Assembly (NCBI RefSeq): GCF_002285415.1
Contig: NZ_NSBU01000007.1
Location: 808,501 to 872,500, forward strand
Source of the DNA: Actibacterium pelagium
GTDB taxonomy: Bacteria > Pseudomonadota > Alphaproteobacteria > Rhodobacterales > Rhodobacteraceae
Direction: 5' to 3'
DNA length: 64,000 nucleotides
Below the pieces are notes generated by a model that was given only the letters and a program-made list of their open reading frames with translations, did no database searches and had not been told where the DNA came from. Positions within the stretch are counted from its first letter, which is position 1, and every line of letters starts with the position of its first letter. Below are positions 35,894 to 44,827 of this stretch, piece by piece. The translations under genes were made by a program, and so were the position numbers.

Positions 35894-35917
35894 AAAGCCG
35901 GGCGTTAACCCGGCTTT
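35894..35917. terminator. Bidirectional terminator between lacI and the leftward dehydrogenase gene
   Basis: 9-bp stem (35894-35902 with 35909-35917) rich in GC, with A-rich flank on the left and TTTCCC on the right. It separates the convergent lacI and Gfo/Idh/MocA genes. Confidence 0.7.
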
Positions 35918-35940
35918 CCCACGATTAAGTATCGCGTAAA

Positions 35941-37074
35941 TCAGCGGAAAATCGACGGGCGCGCGTCCATCCAGACGCCGCCATTCTTGGCTGACGCAAC
36001 TGCCGTATGAACCGCCGCCATAGACCGCACGCCATCCGCGGCATTCGGCAATCCGTCGCGCGTTTCACCGCGAATGGCATCCGCCAAATCGCAGTAAATA
36101 TTGGCTACAGCCAGTGGAAACCCCTCGGGATGGGCGATCGCGACACGGCTTAAGCGTTGTGCATCTTCGTGCAAACCGCCCTCACCTTTTTCGATGATCT
36201 GCGTACGCCCGCCCACCGGCGTATAGATCAATTGGTTCGGCTGCTCAGACGCCCAACGCAACCCGCCGGTCTCACCAAAGACTTGAATTTCAAACCCATG
36301 CTGGCGACCAATCGCCACCGAAGACGTCCACAACCGACCCACGGTCCCACCATCCATGCGAAAGTTCACCATCGCATCGTCCTCCAAAACCCGGCTTGGG
36401 ATGGTCGAGGCAAAGTCGGCAGACAAGGTCGAAACCTCGTCATTGCAAATGAAGCTGGCCATGTGCAAGGCGTGGATCCCGCAATCGGCGAACTGGCCAG
36501 AAACCCCAGCCATTTCAGGGTCATAGCGCCAACGGACCCTTGGATTATCCGCGTCTGTCGCGTCTCCGTGGTGGCCATGGCTGAAGGCCGTCACGACCAA
36601 TCGTACACTGCCGATCTCGCCGTTTTGCACCATCGCGCGGGCCTGCCGCACCATCGGATAGGCAGAGTAGCAATAGTTCACCGCGCAGATTTTTCCGGTC
36701 TTTTCGACTACGCGCACGATCTCTTCGCCCTCTTCCACCGTCATGGTCATCGGCTTTTCACAAAGCACGTTGAAACCAGCTTCCAGAAACGCCTTGGTGA
36801 TCTCAAAGTGGGTCGAGTTCGGGGTCGCCACGGTCACCAGATCAATTCGATCATCCCGGTTCTTTTCGCCCTGCAGCATCTCGGTCCAATCGCCATATGC
36901 ACGATCTGCGGCGACGCCCAGTCGTTGGGCATACTCGCGCCCCACTTCCGGTCGATGATCCAACGCGCCGGCTGCAAGTTCAAAGTGCCCGTCAGCCAAG
37001 GCGCCAAGCCGATGCGCCGGGCCAATTTGGCTGCCTTCACCGCCACCGATCATTCCCCACTTCAGTTTCTGCAT
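35941..37074 (-). CDS. Gfo/Idh/MocA family oxidoreductase (first of two in the leftward operon)
   Basis: 377 residues. N-terminal Rossmann motif GMIGGGEGSQIGPAHR, the family motif CEKPMTMT with the catalytic lysine, and DCGIHALHMASF holding the Asp/His pair. The family oxidises or reduces sugars and cyclitols with NAD(P). It is the last gene of a leftward operon with the IolE-like protein and another dehydrogenase. It probably handles a stereoisomer such as scyllo- or chiro-inositol, or an inosose; the exact substrate is unknown. Confidence 0.88.
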   Translation of the reverse strand: MQKLKWGMIGGGEGSQIGPAHRLGALADGHFELAAGALDHRPEVGREYAQRLGVAADRAYGDWTEMLQGEKNRDDRIDLVTVATPNSTHFEITKAFLEAGFNVLCEKPMTMTVEEGEEIVRVVEKTGKICAVNYCYSAYPMVRQARAMVQNGEIGSVRLVVTAFSHGHHGDATDADNPRVRWRYDPEMAGVSGQFADCGIHALHMASFICNDEVSTLSADFASTIPSRVLEDDAMVNFRMDGGTVGRLWTSSVAIGRQHGFEIQVFGETGGLRWASEQPNQLIYTPVGGRTQIIEKGEGGLHEDAQRLSRVAIAHPEGFPLAVANIYCDLADAIRGETRDGLPNAADGVRSMAAVHTAVASAKNGGVWMDARPSIFR

Positions 37075-37086
37075 CTCCCGGCCTCC

Positions 37087-37980
37087 TTACTTAAAGCCAA
37101 TAGATTCAAGGTATTCGCGGTTATCGCGGTTGTCTGCCATTGGTGTGACATCCAATGTTGGATCAATGTCCTGTTCGACCGTACACCAGCCTTCAAACCC
37201 GGCGTCCAGAAGCAGCTGTCGGACTTCGGGAAAATCGACATCCCCCTGCCCCAGTTTGCAGAAAATCCCTTGGCCACAGGCGTCATAGAACCCGGTTCGG
37301 TTCTCGATGACCTCAGCTTTCACTTTCGGGTCAATGTCTTTGAAGTGCATATAGGAAATCCGGTCCATGTAGCGCTTCATGAAGGCAACCGGATCGAACC
37401 CGGCATAAGAATGATGACCGGTATCGAAACAAATCTTCAGGATCTTCTCGTCCACTTCGTCCAACAGGCGTTCCAGCTCTGGTTCGAAGTCCATGAAACC
37501 CGCTGCGTGGGCGTGAATGCCAACGGTCAAACCGTATTCTTCGGTTCCAATTCGGGCGCTTTCGGCAAGACGGTCCCGAAAAGAAGTCCACTCTGCCTTA
37601 TCCATTTGCTCTGCTTCAGAGGCGCGGCCAGCGGTTGGGGCGCGGCGCGGTGAAATCGAGTCGATCAGAACCAAATGTTCAGCCCCGTGTGCCTTGAGCG
37701 CGCGCGCCGTGCGATGCGTCGCATCCAGCACATCGTCCCACGCATTTGGATCGTGATAGGCGCGGAAGACGACACCGCCGATCAGCTGAAGGTCGTATTC
37801 AGCCAAAGCATCTGCCAAGATCGAGGGGTCCTCGGGCATAAATCCGACCGGACCCAATTCAATACCCTTATACCCCGCCTCGGCGCACTCTTTCAGCACC
37901 GTTCGCCATGTGGGGTTGCGCGGATCATCCGCAAATTCCACACCCCAGGAACACGGGGCATTTCCGATTCTGATGGTCAT
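37087..37980 (-). CDS. iolE: IolE-like TIM-barrel protein (probable inosose dehydratase)
   Basis: 297 residues from the ATG at 37980, with GGAGAGAAG upstream; this equals the usual IolE length. It starts TIRIGNAPCSWGVEF and has VGIHAHAAGFM, CFDTGHHSYAGFDPVAFM, SYMHFKDID and GWCTVEQD. These are the metal-binding and substrate motifs of the IolE/IolI-type isomerase superfamily. IolE dehydrates 2-keto-myo-inositol to the diketone cleaved by IolD. No better IolE candidate exists in the locus, but a sugar epimerase role cannot be excluded. It lies between two MocA-type dehydrogenase genes. Confidence 0.75.
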   Translation of the reverse strand: MTIRIGNAPCSWGVEFADDPRNPTWRTVLKECAEAGYKGIELGPVGFMPEDPSILADALAEYDLQLIGGVVFRAYHDPNAWDDVLDATHRTARALKAHGAEHLVLIDSISPRRAPTAGRASEAEQMDKAEWTSFRDRLAESARIGTEEYGLTVGIHAHAAGFMDFEPELERLLDEVDEKILKICFDTGHHSYAGFDPVAFMKRYMDRISYMHFKDIDPKVKAEVIENRTGFYDACGQGIFCKLGQGDVDFPEVRQLLLDAGFEGWCTVEQDIDPTLDVTPMADNRDNREYLESIGFK

Positions 37981-37997
37981 ATTCTTCTCTCCGATAA

Positions 37998-39101
37998 TCA
38001 GAAGCGATTGATATCTTTCCATGTTTCGTCGTCTGACGACGCAAGGACGGCTGCGATCACACGATTGACTTCGTGCCCGTCGCGGAAAGTCGGCCAAACG
38101 GGTTCACCCGTTTCTATGGCCTGCAGGAAGTCGCGGGCTTCGATAATGATCTGGTCCTGATACCCTGTGCCGTGGCCGGGGCCCTGGCAGAAGGGTTCAT
38201 AATCAGGGTGCGCCGGTCCCGTCAGAATTTTCCGGAAACCGCGCTCGGCCTCGGGGCCGTCCATCTTGTAAAGCCAGATAGCATTCTGATCTTCCTGATC
38301 AAAACGAATGGCCCCCTTGGTTCCCGTGATTTCATAGGCATAGCCCATCTTCCGACCCGTCGCGATGCGCGAGAAAAAAAGATGCCCCATGGCCCCATTC
38401 TTAAAACGGCACATCATCTGGGCGTGGTCGTCGTTGGTAACCTCTCCACCCGGTCGCGTTTTGTGAACGGTTTCAACAGCGCCCATGACCCGTTCAATCG
38501 GCCCGATCAAGGCAAGCGCCGCGTTGATCATATGCGGGGCAAGATCGCCCATCGTTCCATTCGCCATCCCGGTTGTACGCCACGTCGCAGGAGCCTTTGG
38601 ATCGGCGAAAAAATCTTCAGTATGTTCGCCGCGAAACCACGTGATATCCCCGATCACTCCATCGGCGATCAGATTGCAGGCATACTGGCTTGCTGGCGTC
38701 CTGATATAGTTGAACCCCACCATATTCGCCGCGCCTGATGACTCTGCCGAAGCGACCATCGCCGCGCTGTCCTGCATCGAAGCACCCAGAGGTTTTTCAC
38801 ACAAAACAGGCTTTCCAACTGCAAAAGCTGCCTCGGCAATTTCACGATGAGTTTCTTGTGGAGAGGCAATAACGATGGCCTCGACCTTTGGGTCTGAAAC
38901 AAGGACCCGCCAATCGTCCGTAGACCGGGCGAACCCATAGGCCTGACGGTAACGCTCGGCACTTTCCGGGCTTGAGGCGCACACCATTTCCAACCGCGGA
39001 CGTAAACCGGTGTTAAAGACAGCGCCAACGGACGACATCGCAACCGCATGGGCCTTACCCATGTAGCCACCCCCAATGATGCCAACACCTAGCTCTTTCA
39101 T
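37998..39101 (-). CDS. Gfo/Idh/MocA family oxidoreductase (inositol dehydrogenase-like)
   Basis: 367 residues from the ATG at 39101, which has GGGGAGGG upstream; the frame is open to 39392 but that part overlaps iolD on the other strand. The NAD motif GIIGGGYMGKAHAVA, CEKPLGAS with the catalytic lysine, and GDLAPHMINAAL (Asp and His) are present. First gene of the leftward operon, divergent from iolD and sharing the region that holds the 39133 palindrome. The likely substrate is an inositol isomer. Confidence 0.87.
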   Translation of the reverse strand: MKELGVGIIGGGYMGKAHAVAMSSVGAVFNTGLRPRLEMVCASSPESAERYRQAYGFARSTDDWRVLVSDPKVEAIVIASPQETHREIAEAAFAVGKPVLCEKPLGASMQDSAAMVASAESSGAANMVGFNYIRTPASQYACNLIADGVIGDITWFRGEHTEDFFADPKAPATWRTTGMANGTMGDLAPHMINAALALIGPIERVMGAVETVHKTRPGGEVTNDDHAQMMCRFKNGAMGHLFFSRIATGRKMGYAYEITGTKGAIRFDQEDQNAIWLYKMDGPEAERGFRKILTGPAHPDYEPFCQGPGHGTGYQDQIIIEARDFLQAIETGEPVWPTFRDGHEVNRVIAAVLASSDDETWKDINRF

Positions 39102-39132
39102 TACCTGTTCCCTCCCCGATTTGAATTTTAGA

Positions 39133-39148
39133 TTGCAACCGGTTGCAA
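39133..39148. promoter_or_regulatory. LacI-type operator between the divergent inositol operons
   Basis: TTGCAACCGGTTGCAA is a perfect 16-bp palindrome sharing its 14-bp core with the site at 28748. On the plus strand its first half can act as the -35 box (TTGCAA, 16-base spacer, TATCTT at 39155-39160), so a bound repressor would block iolD transcription. It also lies 32 bases from the start of the divergent dehydrogenase gene. Confidence 0.8.
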
Positions 39149-39225
39149 AGGTTGTATCTTGAGAATCGAAGACTCGCAAGCTGCATTCGGCATCTGCCCG
39201 GATTTTCTGAAAGGCCCGCGTTGAA

Positions 39226-41094
39226 ATGACAACCACACCCGAAACTATCCGCCTCACTACAGCGCAGGCAATTATCCGATGGCTCTCTAACCAATTCATT
39301 GAAATCGACGGCAACGAGATGCGCCTGTGCGGTGGTGGTTTCGGTATTTTTGGCCACGGCAATGTGACGTGTCTCGGCGAGGCTTTGAACACTGTTCGTG
39401 AGGAACTTCCCCTCTACCGCGGTCAAAATGAACAAAGCATGGGTTTCGCAGCCGCAGGGTATGCCAAACAGTGGCTTCGTCAGCGGTTCATGTTCTGCAC
39501 GGCTTCTGCCGGGCCGGGTACTGCCAACCTGCTGACCGCTGCTGGTCTGGCCCATGCCAACCGATTGCCGATGCTGATGCTTTGTGGTGATACCTTCATC
39601 ACACGCCTGCCCGACCCGGTTCTTCAGCAGATGGAGAACTTCAACGACCCGACATTTGGTGTGAACGACGCTTTCAAACCTGTAAGCCGTTTTTGGGATC
39701 GCATATGCCATCCAGCACAAGTGATCCAATCGTTGCCCGCGGCGATTTCCACAATGCTTGATCCTGCAGACTGTGGCCCGGCCTTCATTGGCCTGCCCCA
39801 GGATGTACAGGGATGGACCTATGATTACCCGGTCGAATTCTTTGCCAAGAAGGTTCACCGTATCCGTCGACAGGCCCCGGACGCAGATGAAGTGGGCGAC
39901 GCAATCGCCCTTTTGAAAACCTCCAAGCGCCCGATGATCATTGCCGGTGGAGGCGTACAGTACTCGAAGGCCGTTGCAGAACTAACTGCATTCGCAGAGG
40001 CCCACCAAATCCCAGTTGTGGAGACCATCGCTGGCCGCGCCAACATGTTGGCCACCCATCCCCTGAACATTGGCCCAATTGGCGTAACAGGTTCGGACAG
40101 TGCCAATGCAATAGCTGAAAAAGCCGATGTGATCGTCGCAATCGGAACGCGCCTACAGGACTTTACTACCGGTTCTTGGACAGCGTTTTCGAAGGATGCC
40201 AAATTCATCTCAATCAACGCTGGCCGCCACGATGCGGGTAAGCATATGTCCCTTCCCGTCGTAGGTGACGCGAAATTGTCGCTGAGTGCCTTCGCCGCGG
40301 CATTAGACTATTCGACGCCAGCCGACTGGGTGGCCTTCGCTCAAGACGAACGCAAGAAATGGGATGCCTACGTTGCCGAGAATGTCTCGTATGGCAATCG
40401 TCCAAATTCTTACGCGCAAGCCATAGGTATCGTGAACGACCTGTGCGAACCACGCGATCGTGTGGTTGCCGCAGCTGGCGGCCTGCCCGCCGAAGTCACG
40501 GCCAACTGGCGCACGCTGGACATCGGCACCGTTGACGTCGAATTCGGCTTTTCCTGCATGGGATATGAAATTGCTGGCGCCTGGGGCGCGCGTATCGCGC
40601 AATCCGAGCAAGAACCGGATCAGGACACAATCACCTTCTGTGGGGACGGCTCTTATCTGATGCTGAACTCGGATATTTATTCCAGCGTTCTGAGCCAAAA
40701 GAAACTGATTGCGCTGGTGCTGGACAACGGTGGCTTTGCGGTCATCAACAAACTGCAAAACAACACCGGCAACGAAAGCTTCAACAACCTTCTGGAAGAC
40801 TGCCCGACCATCCCACAAGCCTTTGGCGTGGACTTCGTGGCTCATGCGGCTTCAATGGGAGCGACCGCAGAAAAAGTCCCCAATCCTGCGGAATTGGCCG
40901 AGGCGTTCAAGCGCGCTAAAGCTTCGGACAAAACCTATGTGATCGTAATGGACGTCGACCCGTATGAGGGGTGGACGACCGAAGGCCACACATGGTGGGA
41001 AGTTGGCACTCCGCACGTCACAGACGACGAAAACGTTCGCCAAGCTCATGTTGAATGGGAATCCACCCGCAGCAAGCAACGCCGGGGTGTCTGA
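39226..41094 (+). CDS. iolD: 3D-(3,5/4)-trihydroxycyclohexane-1,2-dione hydrolase IolD
   Basis: 622 residues, normal for IolD. It is a thiamine-diphosphate enzyme that opens the ring of the inositol-derived diketone to 5-deoxy-glucuronate. The cofactor glutamate is Glu69 in YRGQNEQSMGFAAAGYA, and the ThDP-binding motif starts at GDGSYLMLNSDIYS near residue 473. The central domain has IIAGGGVQYS. It starts the rightward iolD-iolC-iolB-aldolase-iolG operon. Its TGA overlaps the ATG of iolC by one base. Confidence 0.95.
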   Translation: MTTTPETIRLTTAQAIIRWLSNQFIEIDGNEMRLCGGGFGIFGHGNVTCLGEALNTVREELPLYRGQNEQSMGFAAAGYAKQWLRQRFMFCTASAGPGTANLLTAAGLAHANRLPMLMLCGDTFITRLPDPVLQQMENFNDPTFGVNDAFKPVSRFWDRICHPAQVIQSLPAAISTMLDPADCGPAFIGLPQDVQGWTYDYPVEFFAKKVHRIRRQAPDADEVGDAIALLKTSKRPMIIAGGGVQYSKAVAELTAFAEAHQIPVVETIAGRANMLATHPLNIGPIGVTGSDSANAIAEKADVIVAIGTRLQDFTTGSWTAFSKDAKFISINAGRHDAGKHMSLPVVGDAKLSLSAFAAALDYSTPADWVAFAQDERKKWDAYVAENVSYGNRPNSYAQAIGIVNDLCEPRDRVVAAAGGLPAEVTANWRTLDIGTVDVEFGFSCMGYEIAGAWGARIAQSEQEPDQDTITFCGDGSYLMLNSDIYSSVLSQKKLIALVLDNGGFAVINKLQNNTGNESFNNLLEDCPTIPQAFGVDFVAHAASMGATAEKVPNPAELAEAFKRAKASDKTYVIVMDVDPYEGWTTEGHTWWEVGTPHVTDDENVRQAHVEWESTRSKQRRGV

Positions 41095-42068
41095 TGAGCG
41101 CTTTGATCGAAGGCATTCGCAAGGGGAACTTCGTGGTCTTCGGCCGCGCCGGGATGGACATGTTTGCCGACCCGCAAGGCACCAAGGCCGAACATGCCGA
41201 GGTGTTTCGCGCGGACCTTGGCGGGTCTTCCGCGAATATCTGCGCGGGACTTTGCAAACTTGGGATGCAATCCGCGTTGGTGACCTCTGTCAGTGATGAC
41301 ACGGTCGGTCGGTTCTGCACCAATAAGCTGAAGCACTACGGGGTCGATACGCAGTATGTGACCGTTTTAGGCGGGGAATACCGCGTTTCCTTGGCAGTCT
41401 ACGAAAGCACGATGGACGACTTCCAGCTGTGCATCTACCGCAATAACGCTGTGGATTTTCAAGTCACAAATACGGATGTCGACAAGGTCGATTACGGCGC
41501 ATTCGGCGCGCTGATCACCGCAGGCACCGTCTTTGCAGCCGAACCCTCGCGAGGCTCTACGTTCCGATCATTTGAAAACGCACGGGCGGCAGGAATTCCG
41601 GTGATCTTCGACATCGACTATCGCCCCTATTCGTGGCCCTCTCCTCAGGTCGCCGCCGAGGTTCTTTCTCGTGCTGGCGAGGAAAGCGATATGATCGTCG
41701 GCAATGACGAAGAGTTCGGCTTCATGGCCGGCGGCATTGAAAAGGGTCTTGATAAGGCCCGAGAACTCGCCGCTTCGGGCAAACTCATTATTTATAAAAT
41801 GGGCCATGAAGGCGCGATCACCCTGATGGACGGGGAAGAGATACGCACCGGAATCTATCCCGTCACTGCTGTTAAACCGAACGGTGCAGGCGACAGCTTC
41901 ATGGCTGGAATGCTCGCCAGCATTGCCGAGGGTCGTGACCTTCGCGAGTCCGTACTGCGCGGCTCTGCCTGCGCGTCAATCGTTGTATCCAAACCGGGAT
42001 GTGCCCCCTCGATGCCGACCACGGCCGGGCTGGAGGCATTTCTGCAAGACCATCCCGGCCCCACTTGA
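41094..42068 (+). CDS. iolC: 5-dehydro-2-deoxygluconokinase IolC
   Basis: 324 residues from the ATG at 41094, which overlaps the iolD stop. PfkB fold with LGGSSANICAGLCKLGMQSA, FDIDYRPYSW and the C-terminal VKPNGAGDSFMAGML (catalytic Asp). It phosphorylates 5-dehydro-2-deoxygluconate. In many alphaproteobacteria IolC is fused to a C-terminal DUF2090 aldolase-like domain of about 300 residues. Here the kinase stands alone and a separate class II aldolase gene is in the operon. Confidence 0.94.
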   Translation: MSALIEGIRKGNFVVFGRAGMDMFADPQGTKAEHAEVFRADLGGSSANICAGLCKLGMQSALVTSVSDDTVGRFCTNKLKHYGVDTQYVTVLGGEYRVSLAVYESTMDDFQLCIYRNNAVDFQVTNTDVDKVDYGAFGALITAGTVFAAEPSRGSTFRSFENARAAGIPVIFDIDYRPYSWPSPQVAAEVLSRAGEESDMIVGNDEEFGFMAGGIEKGLDKARELAASGKLIIYKMGHEGAITLMDGEEIRTGIYPVTAVKPNGAGDSFMAGMLASIAEGRDLRESVLRGSACASIVVSKPGCAPSMPTTAGLEAFLQDHPGPT

Positions 42069-42086
42069 GAATGAAAGGAGTCGCCA

Positions 42087-42929
42087 ATGCATATCGCGCC
42101 TCATGACAACCAGAACAAACCGATCGTCGACGTCGACAATGAGTTGGTGCCGCTGAACTACTTCAACATCGTGAAGCTGAAGAAAGGTGAGATATTCGAG
42201 TACAGCGTGCCTGGGTACGAAACCTGCGTCGTCCCGGCCACTGGCACTGTAAACGTCGATGTCGAAGGGGCTGTTTATGAAAACCTTGGCAATCGAACGG
42301 TCGATGTCTGGGATGGCGATCCCGAAGGCGTTTATGTTCCAGTCGGCGCCAAGGTGCGCATTACCTGCCTGACGGATGAGACCGAAACTTTCATCGCGGG
42401 TGCGAAGTACGACAAAGTTCTGGAACCCTTCGATGTTCGCGTACCTGAACTGGATGTTGTTCAGTATGGGTCTGACGAGACAAAAACGCACCGCAAGATC
42501 AAACACATCCTCGGCGCTGGCCACCATGACAAGGTCGGCCGCCTACTGGTAAGCGAGCTGTACACCGTGGGCGCGGGCGGTTGGTCCGGTTTCCCATCGC
42601 ACAAGCACGACACTGATCGGCTGCCGGATGAAACCCGACATGACGAGACCTATAACTTCCGGTTTAAGCCAAACTATGGCTCTGGCGTTCAGATGCTGCA
42701 GCGTGAGGACAACGAACCTGGCGATGCCTATCACATCATGGATCGCTCAACGATCTTGCTGGACAAGGGCTATCACCCCTGTGCGGTGCTACCGGGGTAC
42801 GAAATGTACTATTTCACCATTCTGGGTGGGCTGAGCCAGCGGTCTTTAAAACAGTATTTCCAACCGACCCACGCGGAACAGCTAAAAACCATTCCGGGCA
42901 TCATGGACATGGTGGCAAAGTTTAAATGA
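42087..42929 (+). CDS. iolB: 5-deoxy-glucuronate isomerase IolB
   Basis: 280 residues, double-cupin fold. Motifs include GWSGFPSHKHDTDRLPDETRH (read at about 172-192) with metal-binding histidines, YNFRFKPNYGSGVQML, and the C-terminal GYEMYYFTILGG. IolB converts 5-deoxy-glucuronate to 5-dehydro-2-deoxygluconate, the IolC substrate. GAAAGGAG precedes the ATG, and the stop overlaps the aldolase start by four bases. Confidence 0.94.
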   Translation: MHIAPHDNQNKPIVDVDNELVPLNYFNIVKLKKGEIFEYSVPGYETCVVPATGTVNVDVEGAVYENLGNRTVDVWDGDPEGVYVPVGAKVRITCLTDETETFIAGAKYDKVLEPFDVRVPELDVVQYGSDETKTHRKIKHILGAGHHDKVGRLLVSELYTVGAGGWSGFPSHKHDTDRLPDETRHDETYNFRFKPNYGSGVQMLQREDNEPGDAYHIMDRSTILLDKGYHPCAVLPGYEMYYFTILGGLSQRSLKQYFQPTHAEQLKTIPGIMDMVAKFK

Positions 42930-43756
42930 CCCTAGTAACACTAGCAGATGTGCTTCAGCCCGCGCTGAAGCAGGGCCACGCTGTGGCCGGATTGGTCACG
43001 CTAGGCTGGGAAGACATGCGCGCCTATGTTGCGGCGGCAGAGGCCGAGAATTCTCCGGTGATCCTGCAGGCCGGACCATCTTGCCGAGAGCACACACCTT
43101 TACCAATTCTTGGTAAAATGTTCCGCCATCTGGCCGAGAATGCCAGTGTTCCGGTCGTGGCGCATCTAGACCACGGCTATACGGCCGAGGACTGCAAAAT
43201 AGCCATCGACAGCGGGTTTACGTCCGTGATGTTCGACGGCTCGCGAAAACCACTGTCAGAAAACATAGACGAAACAGCCGCAATCGCGGAAATGGCCCAC
43301 GCTGCAGGGGTTTCGTGCGAAGGAGAGATCGGTTTTGTCGGCTATTCTGGTGGAGAGAACTCTGCCGGAACCGACCCTGACGAAGCCGCAAAGTTCGCGC
43401 AAGAGACAGGTGTCGACGCAATGGCAATCTCTGTGGGCAACGTGCATCTTCAGCAAGACAAAGAAGGCGGCTTGGACGAACCCCGTATTCGCGCGATTGA
43501 GGCAGTGACGGAGGTGCCGCTGGTCATCCACGGGGGCTCTGGCGTGCCAGTGGCGCAGAGAACTGCGCTGGCTCGGGGATCAAAGATCTGCAAATTCAAC
43601 ATCGGTACGGAACTGCGTATGGCCTTTGGAAAAGCATTACGCGAGGCCGTGAATGCGGACCCAAACAGGTTTGATCGCGTGCAAATCCTAAAAGAAACAC
43701 ATGACCCGGTGATGGCCGCGACCCGCCGCGTTCTTCAAGCGTTTAAAGGAGCTTAG
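42926..43756 (+). CDS. Class II fructose-bisphosphate aldolase family protein, IolJ-like
   Basis: 276 residues. Class II aldolase motifs: VVAHLDHGYTAEDC (Asp82 proton transfer, His83 zinc), CEGEIGFVGYSGGENS, VGNVHL and VIHGGSGVP. In the operon the fitting role is IolJ, which cleaves 6-phospho-5-dehydro-2-deoxygluconate to malonate semialdehyde and dihydroxyacetone phosphate. Sequence alone cannot separate IolJ from tagatose- or fructose-type aldolases. It is coupled to iolB (ATGA) and followed after one base by iolG. Confidence 0.85.
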   Translation: MTLVTLADVLQPALKQGHAVAGLVTLGWEDMRAYVAAAEAENSPVILQAGPSCREHTPLPILGKMFRHLAENASVPVVAHLDHGYTAEDCKIAIDSGFTSVMFDGSRKPLSENIDETAAIAEMAHAAGVSCEGEIGFVGYSGGENSAGTDPDEAAKFAQETGVDAMAISVGNVHLQQDKEGGLDEPRIRAIEAVTEVPLVIHGGSGVPVAQRTALARGSKICKFNIGTELRMAFGKALREAVNADPNRFDRVQILKETHDPVMAATRRVLQAFKGA

Positions 43757-43757
43757 G

Positions 43758-44747
43758 ATGTTGAGAATTGGTCTTTTGGGCTGCGGCCGGATCGGACAGG
43801 TGCATGCCCGCTCTGCTACACACCTCGACGGGGTTTCTGTAGCTGCAGTCGCAGATGCTTTCCCCGAAGCCGCACAGGCGTTGGCAGCTAAAACCGGCGC
43901 CACGGTAATGGACCCTGATGCTTTGATCACAAGCGATCAGGTCGATGCGGTTGTTATCGGCACCCCGACCGACACGCATTACGACCTGATCCATAAAGCC
44001 TCGGCTGCGGGCAAGGCGATCTTCTGCGAAAAACCCGTGGACATGTCGGCAGATCGTATCCGCGAATGCATCACCGCAGTCGAAGCCGCAAATGTCCCCT
44101 TCATGACCGCCTTCAACCGACGTTTCGATCCCAACTTTGCCAATGTGCAGTCCCGGATCAAAAACGGAGAGATTGGGGATGTCGAGATTGTCACCATTCA
44201 GTCCCGGGACCCCTCCCCGCCCCCGATCAGCTATGTCAAAAGCTCCGGTGGGTTGTTCCGGGACATGATGATCCATGATCTGGACATGGCGCGTTTTCTG
44301 TTGGGCGAAGAACCGATCAGCGTTTTCGCTGTGGGGTCTTCTTTGGTCGACCCCGAAATCGGAAAAGCGGGTGACATCGATACAGCCGCCGTCACCTTGA
44401 CTACGGCGTCAGGAAAGATCTGCCAGATTTCGAACTCTCGTCGCGCCACTTACGGCTATGATCAACGGATCGAGGTGCATGGCTCTGCCGGGATGCTTCG
44501 GGCCGAAAACATGCTGGAAAATTCTGTCGAGGTTGCGAATGAAGCAGGCTTTCGGCGGGCACCGGCCCAGCATTTCTTCCTTGAACGGTACGAAGCCGCC
44601 TATGCGGCCGAACTAAAGGCCTTCGCGGATGGGGTCACTCAAGGAACGCCTATCACACCGGGCATCGTGGATGGGTTGAAAGCCCAACTTTTGGCAGATG
44701 CCGCAGCCTTATCATTAGAAGAAAAAAGAATGTTTTCAATTGGTTAA
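43758..44747 (+). CDS. iolG: Inositol 2-dehydrogenase IolG
   Basis: 329 residues. NAD motif GLLGCGRIGQVHARS at about 5-19, catalytic lysine Lys92 in FCEKPVDMS, and Asp169-x3-His173 in FRDMMIHDLDMARF, the same spacing as in characterised IolG. It oxidises myo-inositol to 2-keto-myo-inositol, the first catabolic step, although it is the last gene of the operon. Of the three Gfo/Idh/MocA proteins in the locus this one best matches IolG. Confidence 0.92.
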   Translation: MLRIGLLGCGRIGQVHARSATHLDGVSVAAVADAFPEAAQALAAKTGATVMDPDALITSDQVDAVVIGTPTDTHYDLIHKASAAGKAIFCEKPVDMSADRIRECITAVEAANVPFMTAFNRRFDPNFANVQSRIKNGEIGDVEIVTIQSRDPSPPPISYVKSSGGLFRDMMIHDLDMARFLLGEEPISVFAVGSSLVDPEIGKAGDIDTAAVTLTTASGKICQISNSRRATYGYDQRIEVHGSAGMLRAENMLENSVEVANEAGFRRAPAQHFFLERYEAAYAAELKAFADGVTQGTPITPGIVDGLKAQLLADAAALSLEEKRMFSIG

Positions 44748-44827
44748 CTTGAATAATTAACCAACAGACTTTTCGATAATAACGAGGCTCTGATCAGGCC
44801 CCGTCATTGTTGTTGGCTCAAAAACCC

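Noticed and set aside
44781-44808. Hairpin between iolG and phoB as a bidirectional terminator
   Set aside because: The stem has a mismatch and there is no clear T-run on either side.
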